Of a stretch of 64,000 nucleotides of DNA, positions 46,861 to 55,076 are shown in pieces. Location: positions 248,001-312,000 of the forward strand of contig UBXG01000005.1 in NCBI GenBank assembly GCA_900469475.1, given 5' to 3'. This DNA is from Hyphomicrobiales bacterium. Lineage in GTDB: Bacteria > Pseudomonadota > Alphaproteobacteria > Rhizobiales > Rhizobiaceae. Each line of letters starts with the position of its first letter. The first letter of the stretch is position 1. The notes below the pieces were generated by a model. That model did not search any database. It saw nothing but the letters and a program-made list of their open reading frames with translations, and was not told where the DNA came from. The translations under genes and the position numbers were made by a program.

Positions 46861-47820
46861 TTACGGCGTGAATGCTGTTTCAGATGTATCGGATACGGGC
46901 TTGGAAGCAAAGCGCCGCTCGCGCCAGAGAATGTAAAGCCCCGAGCCGATGATGATGAGGATGCCGAGCCATTTGATCGCATCCGGGAAATTGTCGAAGA
47001 CGAGCCAGCCGAAGATCGTGGCGGAAACGATCTCGAAATATTGCAGCGGCGCAAGTGTCGAGGCCGGCACGGCGCGATAGGCATATACAGTGAGGATACC
47101 CGCTGCTGCTGCAGTAACGCCAACGCCGAGCAGATAGAGCGTGGCCATCAAATCCGGAGTGACCGGATCGAGGATTGTAGATCCCGTCGTTCGACCGATG
47201 GCAAGCAGGACCACACTGATGCCGGTCCCCCATAAAGCCGTCTGGAACTGCATCGACCATGCGTCCTCGCTATGGGAGACCACGCGCGTGATCATGACGT
47301 AGACGGCGACGCAAAACGCGGTGACGATAGGAAGCAAGGCGAAAAAGCCGACTTCCTGAAAGCTTGGCTGGATGATCAGCATCGCGCCGAAAAAGCCGAC
47401 GGCACAGGCGGTATAGCGCCGCCAGCCGATGGTTTCCTTCAGGAAGACGCTGCTGAGGATGGTGAGTATCATCGGCTCGACGAAGAAGATGGCAATGGCA
47501 TCGGCCACTTCCATTACCTGCAGCGTGGTCACGAACGACACCATGGACAGCGTGAGCACGGCGGCGCGGATGGCATGGACGCCGCTGCGTCGCCAACTCC
47601 ACACGCCCCATTTCCCGCGCATTGCCATCATGGGGAGCGCAAAAAGAGCCTGGAAGATGAAGCGGGCGGCGGTCACTTCGCCCGGCGGAATCGTGGTCGC
47701 CGCGAGCTTGGAGAAGATATCCATGACTGGCGAGAGGACGACGGAGAGAAACATCGTCACCAAACCGAAGGTCAGCTCCGACTGCAGCAATCGCGCCGAG
47801 GAGCCGCTGGAGGTGTTCAT
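46861..47820 (-). CDS. DMT superfamily (EamA) transporter
   Basis: 319 residues with ten membrane segments in two EamA repeats; FIFQALFALPMMAMRG and VVEVADAIAIFFVEPMI-like helices are characteristic. It sits between the hydrolase (20-base gap) and CoA-transferase (20-base gap) genes. It probably exports or imports a small organic acid or ester in line with this operon. Substrate unknown. Confidence 0.83.
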   Translation of the reverse strand: MNTSSGSSARLLQSELTFGLVTMFLSVVLSPVMDIFSKLAATTIPPGEVTAARFIFQALFALPMMAMRGKWGVWSWRRSGVHAIRAAVLTLSMVSFVTTLQVMEVADAIAIFFVEPMILTILSSVFLKETIGWRRYTACAVGFFGAMLIIQPSFQEVGFFALLPIVTAFCVAVYVMITRVVSHSEDAWSMQFQTALWGTGISVVLLAIGRTTGSTILDPVTPDLMATLYLLGVGVTAAAAGILTVYAYRAVPASTLAPLQYFEIVSATIFGWLVFDNFPDAIKWLGILIIIGSGLYILWRERRFASKPVSDTSETAFTP

Positions 47821-47839
47821 TGTGGAATTCCCATGAGAA

Positions 47840-48772
47840 TCAGTTGTTTGCCGTTACCCTCTTGCACCAGTCGGCGAAGTTGGAAATGGCTTCCTCGGCA
47901 CCGATTTCGTTGAGCGTCTCGTGCCGCATGTCGGGATAGATTTCGGTGGTGATACGAGAGAATCCGGCTTTTTCCAAATGCTTTGCCAACCAGGTAATCG
48001 CTTTCGCACCGTCGGTCGCGGGATCCTTGCCACCGCCGACGAGATGGATCGGCATGTCACGTCGGAGGCGATCGAGATTTGCCTTCTGTGGCGCGCGGAA
48101 AGTGAGTTCGAACAGGTCCAGCCAGAGCGAGACGGATGCGTCGAAGCCGCAAAGCGGATCGGCGATATATTTGTCCACCTGCTCGGGAATGCGCGAGAGC
48201 CAGTCGAAATCGGTGCGGCGGTTGGCGATCGATTTACCCCACGTGCCGAAGGTCAGTTTCGGCAGCGGTCCACTCGGGACGTCCGATCCCTTGAACATGC
48301 GCTCCGTTTTGAGGATGAGTTGGGCGGCGCGGCCGGCGAGGCCCGGATTGAAATTGGAATTCCAGACCGTGACGGCATCGAACTTGGCTGGATGCGTGAC
48401 CACAGTATTCAGGCTAATCAACCCGCCCATGGAATGCCCGAACAGGATGATCGGCAGACCAGGATGGGAGCTTGCGGCAAGCTCGCGCACGGCGAGCACA
48501 TCGGCGATGACCTGAGCGACGCCATCTCTTCTGGCAAAGCGGCCGATGGGTGCATCAGGGGCCGTCGTCTCGCCATGGCCGCGATGATCATGAGCATAGA
48601 CATGAAAGCCTCGGCCCGCCATCGCATCCGCGAAGGCCTCATATCGGCGGGAATGCTCGGCGAGACCATGCGATATCAGCAGCATGCCGCAAGCATCGGT
48701 TGCCGCTGGCAAATGATGATAGGCAAGGGTTGCGCCTGTCGGACTTTTCAGGCGCTGCGTCTCGGCGAACAT
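47840..48772 (-). CDS. Alpha/beta hydrolase (monoacylglycerol lipase-like)
   Basis: 310 residues. Nucleophile elbow GHSMGG (Ser near residue 117), oxyanion-type SHGLAEHSRRYEAFADAM near the start, and acid and His in GGKDPATDG and DMRHETLNEIG. This is the serine aminopeptidase S33/PldB-like family. GGGGAGGAGC precedes ATG 48772. It heads the four-gene leftward operon. Confidence 0.83.
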   Translation of the reverse strand: MFAETQRLKSPTGATLAYHHLPAATDACGMLLISHGLAEHSRRYEAFADAMAGRGFHVYAHDHRGHGETTAPDAPIGRFARRDGVAQVIADVLAVRELAASSHPGLPIILFGHSMGGLISLNTVVTHPAKFDAVTVWNSNFNPGLAGRAAQLILKTERMFKGSDVPSGPLPKLTFGTWGKSIANRRTDFDWLSRIPEQVDKYIADPLCGFDASVSLWLDLFELTFRAPQKANLDRLRRDMPIHLVGGGKDPATDGAKAITWLAKHLEKAGFSRITTEIYPDMRHETLNEIGAEEAISNFADWCKRVTANN

Positions 48773-48937
48773 ATATTTGCTCCTCCCCAGTTAGACGAAA
48801 GGTTATCCTCCGCTCGATTGCAATGGATAGGTGGTAAAGCTCACAGAAATAAATCTTTCCGAGCGCCGTGATTCAGGATTGCGCCTGCTCGCTCAAACTG
48901 CTTATTTGTTCCCATAATGTTCTAGTTGGAGGCAGGA

Positions 48938-49684
48938 ATGAAGCAGTGGCTTCGAGTATTTGCAGTTGTACTTCTTTCGGTCGGAACGGCGTTGAGCGCC
49001 ATGGCTCAGGAACATAGCCGCGGACGGGCGCGCTTTATCCTGGCGGCGACCTGGGAGCCGGCATTTTGTCAGACGAACCAGAAAAAGGCGGAATGCCGGA
49101 ACCAGTCGTCGAACAATCATGATGCCACGAATTTTTCTCTGCATGGCCTCTGGCCGATGCGGCAGGAATATTGCGATGTTTCCGAGGATCTGAAGCAGGC
49201 GGATCGTGGCCGCGACTGGAAGGATCTGCCTGCCGTGCAGCTTTCCCAAGACGTGAAGGCGAAGCTGGACAAGGCAATGCCAGGCACTCAATCCGGCCTG
49301 GAGCGGCATGAATGGATCAAGCACGGCACCTGCACGAAGCTCAGCGCCGACCAATATTTCTCCATCGCCGCGGGCCTGATCGCCGAACTCAATACGTCTG
49401 CCGTGCGGGATCTTTTCGCGCAGAATATCGGCAAGGAGCTGGATGCCGAAAGCATCAAGGCGGCCTTTGATCAGAGCTTCGGCGAGGGCGCCAATGCGCG
49501 CATCAAGATGAGCTGCCGGCGCGTCGGCGATGTCCGAATGATTTCGGAGCTGACCATCGGTCTCTCCGAAGATGCGATGGATCCCCAGCAGGGCAGTGAG
49601 CCGCGGCTCGCCAAACTGATCCAGGGAGCCGGCAGCACCTCCTTCGGCTGTGATCGGGGTGTGGTGGACGCGGCCGGTTTCTGA
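48938..49684 (+). CDS. Ribonuclease T2 family protein, secreted
   Basis: 248 residues from ATG 48938 (GGAGGCAGGA). Signal peptide LRVFAVVLLSVGTALSAMA. Both catalytic segments of RNase T2 are present: CAS I FSLHGLWP and CAS II RHEWIKHGTC, each with a catalytic His, and cysteine pairs for disulfides. It cuts single-stranded RNA in the periplasm or outside through 2',3'-cyclic phosphates. It stands alone. Confidence 0.9.
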   Translation: MKQWLRVFAVVLLSVGTALSAMAQEHSRGRARFILAATWEPAFCQTNQKKAECRNQSSNNHDATNFSLHGLWPMRQEYCDVSEDLKQADRGRDWKDLPAVQLSQDVKAKLDKAMPGTQSGLERHEWIKHGTCTKLSADQYFSIAAGLIAELNTSAVRDLFAQNIGKELDAESIKAAFDQSFGEGANARIKMSCRRVGDVRMISELTIGLSEDAMDPQQGSEPRLAKLIQGAGSTSFGCDRGVVDAAGF

Positions 49685-49809
49685 GAAAATACGGCCTTTC
49701 TGACGCGGATAATGCCCTCGGACAAGGTTTCGCCGTTGCCCGAGGGCGGGGTTTCGCCTACATAGCGGCACAAATCGCAACGCTATTCGCCCGTGGAGCA
49801 ACCCAAGCT

Positions 49810-51459
49810 ATGGCACGTCAGTTCATTTATCATATGGCCGGTCTGAATAAGTCCTATGGCGCCAAGAAGATTCTCGAGAATATCCATCTCTCCTTCTACC
49901 CCGATGCCAAGATTGGTATTCTCGGCCCGAACGGTGCAGGTAAGTCGACCGTGCTGCGCATCATGGCCGGCCTCGACAAGGAATATACCGGCGAAGCCTG
50001 GCTGGCCGAAGGCGCCACCATTGGCTACCTGGCGCAGGAGCCTCAGCTCGATCCCAACAAGACGGTTTTCGAAAACGTCATGGAAGGCGTTGCCAAGAAA
50101 ACCGAAATCCTCAATCGCTACAACGAATTGATGATGAACTATTCCGACGAGACCGCGGAAGAGGGCGCCAAGCTCCAGGATATCATCGACAGCCAGAACC
50201 TTTGGGATCTGGAAAGCCAGGTGGAGATGGCGATGGAAGCCTTGTGCTGCCCGCCGCGCGATGCCGAAGTCACCAGCCTTTCAGGCGGTGAGCGCCGCCG
50301 TATCGCACTATGCCGTCTGCTTCTCTCGCAGCCAGACCTGCTGCTGCTCGACGAACCGACCAACCATCTCGACGCTGAGACCATTGCCTGGCTGGAAAAG
50401 CACCTGCGCGACTATCCGGGCGCCGTGATGATGATCACCCACGACCGCTACTTCCTCGACAATGTTACCGGCTGGATTCTCGAACTCGACCGCGGTCGTG
50501 GCATTCCCTACGAAGGCAACTATTCCGCCTATCTGCGGGCCAAGGCCAAGCGCATGCAGCAGGAAGCCCGCGAAGAAGCTGGTCGCCAGAAGGCGATCAG
50601 CCGCGAGCAGGAATGGATCGCCTCCAGCCCCAAGGCCCGCCAGGCCAAGTCCAAGGCGCGTATCAACGCTTACGAACAGCTGGTGGATGCTGCCGAAAAT
50701 CAGCGTCCCGGTGATGCGCAGATCATCATTCCGGTCAGCGAGCGTCTCGGCCAGGTGGTGATCGAGATGGAGGGCATCACCAAGGGCTTCGAAGGCCGCA
50801 CGCTGATCAACGATCTGTCGATCAAGCTGCCGCCCGGCGGCATCGTTGGCATCATTGGCCCGAACGGCGCCGGCAAGACGACCCTGTTCAAGATGATCAC
50901 CGGGCAGGAAAAGCCGGATGCCGGCACGGTCCGCATCGGCGAGACGGTGCATCTCAGCTATGTCGACCAGAGCCGCGACGCGCTTGACGGCAATAAGACG
51001 GTATGGGAGGAAATCTCCGGCGGCGCCGAAGTCATCAAGCTCGGCAAGTTCGACATGAACTCGCGCGCCTATTGCGGCGCTTTTAACTTCAAGGGCGGCG
51101 ACCAGCAGCAGAAGGTCGGCAATCTCTCTGGCGGTCAGCGCAACCGCGTTCACCTGGCCAAGATGTTGAAGGCTGGCGGCAACGTGCTTCTGCTCGACGA
51201 ACCAACCAACGACCTCGATACGGAAACGCTGGGGGCGCTGGAAAGCGCGCTTGAAAACTTCGCCGGCTGCGCGATCATCATTAGCCACGATCGCATGTTC
51301 CTCGACCGCCTGGCCACGCACATCCTGGCCTTTGAAGGCGAAGGCCATGTCGAATGGTTCGAAGGCAATTTCGAAGATTACGAGCAGGACAAGATTCGCC
51401 GTCTCGGCCCCGATGCCCTTAATCCGGGCAGCCAGGCGCATAAGCGCCTGACACGCTGA
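49810..51459 (+). CDS. ettA: Energy-dependent translational throttle protein EttA (ABC-F)
   Basis: 549 residues, two ABC domains in tandem and no membrane part. Domain 1 has Walker A GPNGAGKST (about 38) and LSGGERRRIALCR; domain 2 has GPNGAGKTT (about 356) and LSGGQRNRVHLAK. The arm and linker region between them (about 240-310) holds the P-site tRNA-interacting helices. It binds the ribosomal E site and tunes initiation with energy state. It is followed by a clear terminator. Confidence 0.95.
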   Translation: MARQFIYHMAGLNKSYGAKKILENIHLSFYPDAKIGILGPNGAGKSTVLRIMAGLDKEYTGEAWLAEGATIGYLAQEPQLDPNKTVFENVMEGVAKKTEILNRYNELMMNYSDETAEEGAKLQDIIDSQNLWDLESQVEMAMEALCCPPRDAEVTSLSGGERRRIALCRLLLSQPDLLLLDEPTNHLDAETIAWLEKHLRDYPGAVMMITHDRYFLDNVTGWILELDRGRGIPYEGNYSAYLRAKAKRMQQEAREEAGRQKAISREQEWIASSPKARQAKSKARINAYEQLVDAAENQRPGDAQIIIPVSERLGQVVIEMEGITKGFEGRTLINDLSIKLPPGGIVGIIGPNGAGKTTLFKMITGQEKPDAGTVRIGETVHLSYVDQSRDALDGNKTVWEEISGGAEVIKLGKFDMNSRAYCGAFNFKGGDQQQKVGNLSGGQRNRVHLAKMLKAGGNVLLLDEPTNDLDTETLGALESALENFAGCAIIISHDRMFLDRLATHILAFEGEGHVEWFEGNFEDYEQDKIRRLGPDALNPGSQAHKRLTR

Positions 51460-51478
51460 GCTCCCGGTTTGGCTCTTT

Positions 51479-51505
51479 GAAAACCCCGGCTTGTCCGGGG
51501 TTTTC
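51479..51505 (+). terminator. Terminator of ettA
   Basis: AAAACCCCGG and CCGGGGTTTT are separated by CTTGT, 20 bases after the ettA stop; the A/T flanks make it usable in both directions. Confidence 0.85.
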
Positions 51506-51614
51506 ATTTATGTAGCAATCACCCTCGATATTCTGTTTTCGCCGGAAACTAACGGATTTCCGACGTCGAACTCCCCTGGCTAGCCGATTGGCTCTTGCCA
51601 AGAAAACCCAAATC

Positions 51615-51634
51615 ACATAAAGATATCTTTATAT
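51615..51634. promoter_or_regulatory. SahR-like operator upstream of the ArsR-methyltransferase gene
   Basis: The 16-bp palindrome ATAAAGATATCTTTAT (51617-51632) is identical to the core at metH (12653-12668); flanking bases are also nearly the same (ACAT... on the left). It lies 17 bases before ATG 51651, where a bound repressor would block the promoter or initiation. Autoregulation is inferred. Confidence 0.75.
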
Positions 51635-51650
51635 CTTGATTGGGTGCGGA

Positions 51651-52676
51651 ATGACAGATCTGGTTAAACTCGGCTTGGATGACGTAGTGGACGTGTTGAA
51701 GGCGGTCGGAGAGCCGACGAGGCTGCGTCTTCTCGCGCTTCTCGCTGCCGGCGATCTCACGGTGACCGATCTTACCGAAATCCTTGGCCAGTCGCAGCCG
51801 CGCATTTCCCGGCATTTGAAGCTGCTCGGCGAAGCCGGACTGATTGATCGTTATCAGGAAGGCGCCTGGGCTTACTTCCGGCTGAAGCAGGAGGGCAAGG
51901 CCGTGACGCTGGCCCGCAGCCTCCTGCGCCATACCGCCGAAAAGGATACGGTGCTGCTGCGTGACGGGGAACGTCTTGCTTCCGTGAAGCGTATCCGGGC
52001 CGAACGCGCCCAGGCCTATTTCAGCCGCAATGCCGCCGAGTGGGATGAACTGCGTCGTCTCCATGTCGCCGACGAGGATGTCGACAAGGCGCTGATCGAC
52101 CTGATCGGCCCGCAACCAATCGACTCCTTCCTGGATCTCGGCACCGGCACCGGCCGGATGCTGCAGCTTCTGACCGGGCATTACCGCCGCGCCATCGGCA
52201 TCGATGCCAGCCGTGACATGCTGGCGGTCGCTCGCGCCAATCTCGACCGGGCCAATATCACAAGCGCCTCCGTGCGTCATGGCGATATTTTCAACCTGCC
52301 GCTCGAACAGCAGGATTTCGATCTCATCACCATCCATCAGGTGCTGCATTTCCTCGATCAGCCGGAGGTCGCCATTAACGAGGCGGCGCGAATGCTTCGG
52401 CCCGGCGGCCGGCTTGTCATCATCGACCTCGCGCCGCACGGGCTTGAATATCTGCGTGACGAGCATGCGCATCTGCGCCTCGGCTTCTCGCATCAGGCCA
52501 TGTCGGATTGGCTGAAACTGGCGGGGCTGGATGTGGAGCGTGTGCAGGATCTTCATTCGGGGAGGGAAGGCGGACAGGCGCTGACCGTTACCATCTGGCT
52601 GGCGCGCGACCCGCGGTTGCTGATTGCGGCCGGCCAGGGCCACCAGTCATCCCCCATTCTTGCCGGGAGAGTTTGA
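51651..52676 (+). CDS. ArsR family regulator fused to a SAM-dependent methyltransferase domain (SahR-like)
   Basis: 341 residues. The first 100 form an ArsR winged HTH (VGEPTRLRLLALLAAGDLTVTDL, SQPRISRHLKLLGEAGLI) without the cysteine metal box, so it is not a metal sensor. From about residue 155 comes a class I methyltransferase fold with the SAM motif LDLGTGTGRMLQLL and GIDASRDMLA. SahR, an ArsR-type regulator, controls SAH recycling and methionine genes in Proteobacteria; this fusion probably is the rhizobial equivalent, its methyltransferase fold sensing SAM or SAH. It starts at ATG 51651, and metF follows after one base. Confidence 0.82.
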   Translation: MTDLVKLGLDDVVDVLKAVGEPTRLRLLALLAAGDLTVTDLTEILGQSQPRISRHLKLLGEAGLIDRYQEGAWAYFRLKQEGKAVTLARSLLRHTAEKDTVLLRDGERLASVKRIRAERAQAYFSRNAAEWDELRRLHVADEDVDKALIDLIGPQPIDSFLDLGTGTGRMLQLLTGHYRRAIGIDASRDMLAVARANLDRANITSASVRHGDIFNLPLEQQDFDLITIHQVLHFLDQPEVAINEAARMLRPGGRLVIIDLAPHGLEYLRDEHAHLRLGFSHQAMSDWLKLAGLDVERVQDLHSGREGGQALTVTIWLARDPRLLIAAGQGHQSSPILAGRV

Positions 52677-52677
52677 C

Positions 52678-53580
52678 ATGTCTTCGAGATCAGAAAGCCA
52701 TAACGCGGGTATCCGCATCTCCTTCGAGTTTTTTCCGCCGAAGTCGGAAGAGGCCGAACAACAGCTGTGGAACACCGTCGAGGAACTCAGCGATTGGGAC
52801 CCTGAATTCGTTTCTGTGACCTATGGAGCGGGCGGCTCGACCAAGGCGCCGACGCTTTCCGCCGTGCGAAAGATGATCCACGAGACGCCGTTGACGACCG
52901 CATCGCATCTGACCTGCGTCGGCGCTACACGCGAAGATACGCATCGTGTGATCGACGAGTTCCTGGCTACGGGTGTTCGCCGTTTCGTCGCGTTGCGCGG
53001 CGATCCGCCGGGTGGTGTCGGTTCGGCCTATCAACCGCATCCGGGCGGTTATGCCAATGCCGCGGAACTGGTTGGCGCTTTGCGGGAGCGCGGCGATTTC
53101 GACATTTCCGTTTCCGCCTATCCCGAAAAGCATCCGGAAAGCCGCGATACGGCAGCCGATATCGACATGCTGAAGCGCAAGGCAGAGAACGGTGCTGATC
53201 GAGCCTTGACGCAGTTCTTCTTCGATAATGACGCCTTCGAGCGTTATCATGATCGCGTTCGCGCAGCGGGCATCAAGATTCCCGTCGTGCCGGGCATCAT
53301 GCCGATCCAGAACCTGACGCAACTCAAGCGCTTTGCGGGTGCATGCGGCGCCAGTATCCCTTCCTGGCTTGATGAGCGTTTCGACGATCTCGACGACAAT
53401 ATCGAGGAACGCGCCAAGGTCGCAGCCGACGTGGCCGCCGAACAGATACAGGATCTCGTGCGCCGTGGCATTCACGAGTTTCACATCTATACGATGAACC
53501 GTTCGCCGCTTGTTTCCGCCGTGCTTGAGCGGCTGGGTCTGCAGCGCAAGGTGGCTTCCCAGGCTGGCGCTGCTGCCTAA
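52678..53580 (+). CDS. metF: 5,10-methylenetetrahydrofolate reductase
   Basis: 300 residues. Start IRISFEFFPPKSEEAEQQLW carries the catalytic Glu in FEFFPP. FAD-binding segments VSVTYGAGGSTK, HLTCVGATRE and ALRGDPP, and FDNDAF are all conserved. It makes 5-methyl-THF, the methyl donor for MetH. The ATG lies one base after the ArsR-methyltransferase stop, so regulator and reductase form an operon; the palindrome in front of it matches the metH one. A perfect-palindrome terminator follows. Confidence 0.95.
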   Translation: MSSRSESHNAGIRISFEFFPPKSEEAEQQLWNTVEELSDWDPEFVSVTYGAGGSTKAPTLSAVRKMIHETPLTTASHLTCVGATREDTHRVIDEFLATGVRRFVALRGDPPGGVGSAYQPHPGGYANAAELVGALRERGDFDISVSAYPEKHPESRDTAADIDMLKRKAENGADRALTQFFFDNDAFERYHDRVRAAGIKIPVVPGIMPIQNLTQLKRFAGACGASIPSWLDERFDDLDDNIEERAKVAADVAAEQIQDLVRRGIHEFHIYTMNRSPLVSAVLERLGLQRKVASQAGAAA

Positions 53581-53604
53581 ACCGCTTTGCGAAGCGTGAC
53601 GATA

Positions 53605-53636
53605 AAAAGCGCATGTCCGGCCGGACATGCGCTTTT
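53605..53636. terminator. Perfect-palindrome terminator after metF
   Basis: AAAAGCGCATGTCCGG is followed directly by its reverse complement (53621-53636), ending in TTTT. A loop forms from the central bases. It can stop transcription from metF and possibly from the opposite strand. Confidence 0.85.
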
Positions 53637-53700
53637 CTAATAAAGCAGGGGTTTTGTTAACTTATCGGAGTTTGGTCGTGTGCGAATTTCACTGAAGCCG

Positions 53701-53778
53701 TCAGATGAAAAGCATCGTCACGACGAAAGCGAAGGCCGCACCGACCACTAGGACGTTGATGGATCGTGTTAATCCCAT
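53701..53778 (-). CDS. 25-aa single-pass membrane peptide
   Basis: ATG 53778 is preceded by a very strong site (GAGGAGGAAGAC) and the frame runs 25 codons to TGA 53703-53701. The peptide has a short polar start (GLTRSIN) and a hydrophobic remainder (VLVVGAAFAFVVTMLFI). The near-ideal ribosome site and clean membrane helix argue for a real small protein. It stands alone between metF and a DMT transporter; function unknown. Confidence 0.6.
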   Translation of the reverse strand: MGLTRSINVLVVGAAFAFVVTMLFI

Positions 53779-53995
53779 GTCTTCCTCCTCAGTCAGCTGT
53801 TAAATGTTATGTCGAAAATGTGTTGCTTGGAAAGAACATTCGATGCTGCGACGCGGTATCGAGTTCGCGGTGTGATTCATGAGCTTTCGGCAACATTTTG
53901 ATATTACGTTATAAATATCGATTTCTGGCTCGATGACGGGTTGTGAATAAATATTAATATGTTGTGACTGCAGACCATACGAATGGAGCGGGAGA

Positions 53996-54922
53996 TCATG
54001 TTTCCCGCGTCCTAACGCCGCGTTTCACCCATAAGAAAAACCGCCCATCGAGGACGAGCAGACCTGCGGCGATGAGCAGCATGCCGGCGATTTCGGTTGG
54101 CCCCATCCGCTCGCCGAGAAAGAGGAAGCCGAGCAATAGCGCGCTCGGCGGCACGAGCAGAGTGACGAGGGAGGTGTTGGTGGCGCCGGCGAGCTCGATG
54201 ATGCGAAAATAGAGGATGTAGGCAAAAGCGGTCGACAGCAGCGCCATGCCGAGAATGGCGGCAATTGCCGTTACCGGCGGGGTGGCAAGCGCCCAAGGCT
54301 GGTCGATCATCAGTGCGACCGGCAGCATGATGAGCGAGGAGCCTGTCAATTGGCCCGCTGCTACAACCGGCGGCGCGATGCCTTTGAAGCGTTTGGCATA
54401 AATCGCTGCGAATCCGTAGGAGATTGCCGCGAGAATCGGCAATAGGAGTGCCCAGAAGGGTATCGAGCCACCGCTGGTAACGCTCGGTCCGAGCAACACG
54501 ATGGTTCCCAGGAGTCCAGTGAGGCAACCAGCCAGCTTGGCCGATGTCAGGCGCTCATCCGTTGTCAACTGATTGCCGATCAACACGGTCCACATCGGCG
54601 TCGTCGCGTTCAGGATGGATGCGAGCCCGGCACCCATCTGCGTCTGGCCGCAGAAGATCAGCGTATGCGGTATCGCATTGTTGATTAAGCCCAGCAGCAG
54701 AAATTGCGGCCAATGACGGCGCAGGGACTGATAAATGCCGAGGCGGCCGGCTAGATAGAGATGCAATGCCACAGCCGCCAGCGACAGACGCAGAAAGACG
54801 AGCGTGAAGGGCGGTACGTCGTGAACGGCGATGCGGGCGAAGAAGAACGAACCGCCCCAGATCAATCCGAGCAACAGCAGCAGGCCCCAGGTCGAGGCGC
54901 TCATTCGATGTTCGTCATTCAT
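53996..54922 (-). CDS. DMT superfamily (EamA) transporter
   Basis: 308 residues from ATG 54922 (AGAGGAGAG upstream). Ten membrane segments in two EamA repeats: WGLLLLLGLIWGGSFFFARIAV is the classic first segment, and the second repeat starts near FWALLLPILAAISYGFAAIYAKR. It is of the RhaT/YdcZ-like 'drug/metabolite' type. Substrate unknown. The 217 bases downstream hold only the end of this gene and the leader of the 25-aa peptide. Confidence 0.83.
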   Translation of the reverse strand: MNDEHRMSASTWGLLLLLGLIWGGSFFFARIAVHDVPPFTLVFLRLSLAAVALHLYLAGRLGIYQSLRRHWPQFLLLGLINNAIPHTLIFCGQTQMGAGLASILNATTPMWTVLIGNQLTTDERLTSAKLAGCLTGLLGTIVLLGPSVTSGGSIPFWALLLPILAAISYGFAAIYAKRFKGIAPPVVAAGQLTGSSLIMLPVALMIDQPWALATPPVTAIAAILGMALLSTAFAYILYFRIIELAGATNTSLVTLLVPPSALLLGFLFLGERMGPTEIAGMLLIAAGLLVLDGRFFLWVKRGVRTRET

Positions 54923-55030
54923 GGCATCTCTCCTCTTTCGAGGCATCTAAACCGGAAGAGGGTAGGCTCTCCACCCGTTTCTTGCTGTTTGGGAATTGTG
55001 GATGCTCACGAGTGCGAGGAGAGCAGATAC

Positions 55031-55057
55031 AAAAAAGGCGGCCTGGAGCCGCCTTTT
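55031..55057 (-). terminator. Terminator of the lytic transglycosylase gene
   Basis: GGCGGC (55037-55042) pairs with GCCGCC (55048-55053) over a five-base loop; on the minus strand six T follow. It lies 20-45 bases after the stop of the gene at 55077. Confidence 0.85.
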
Positions 55058-55076
55058 CGATCGATATATGGAAAAA

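Noticed and set aside
45693..46871. Long open frame (392 codons) on the plus strand
   Set aside because: Antisense to the CoA-transferase gene, with no ribosome site and no family-like sequence.
46842..47123. N-terminal extension of the CoA-transferase frame
   Set aside because: It overlaps the transporter gene and reads as Ser/Arg-rich sequence without family match; ATG 46841 aligns with the family start.
50308..51507. Long open frame (399 codons) on the minus strand
   Set aside because: Antisense to ettA and crossing its terminator.
51549..52643. Long open frame (364 codons) on the minus strand
   Set aside because: Antisense to the ArsR-methyltransferase fusion, running across the operator and promoter.
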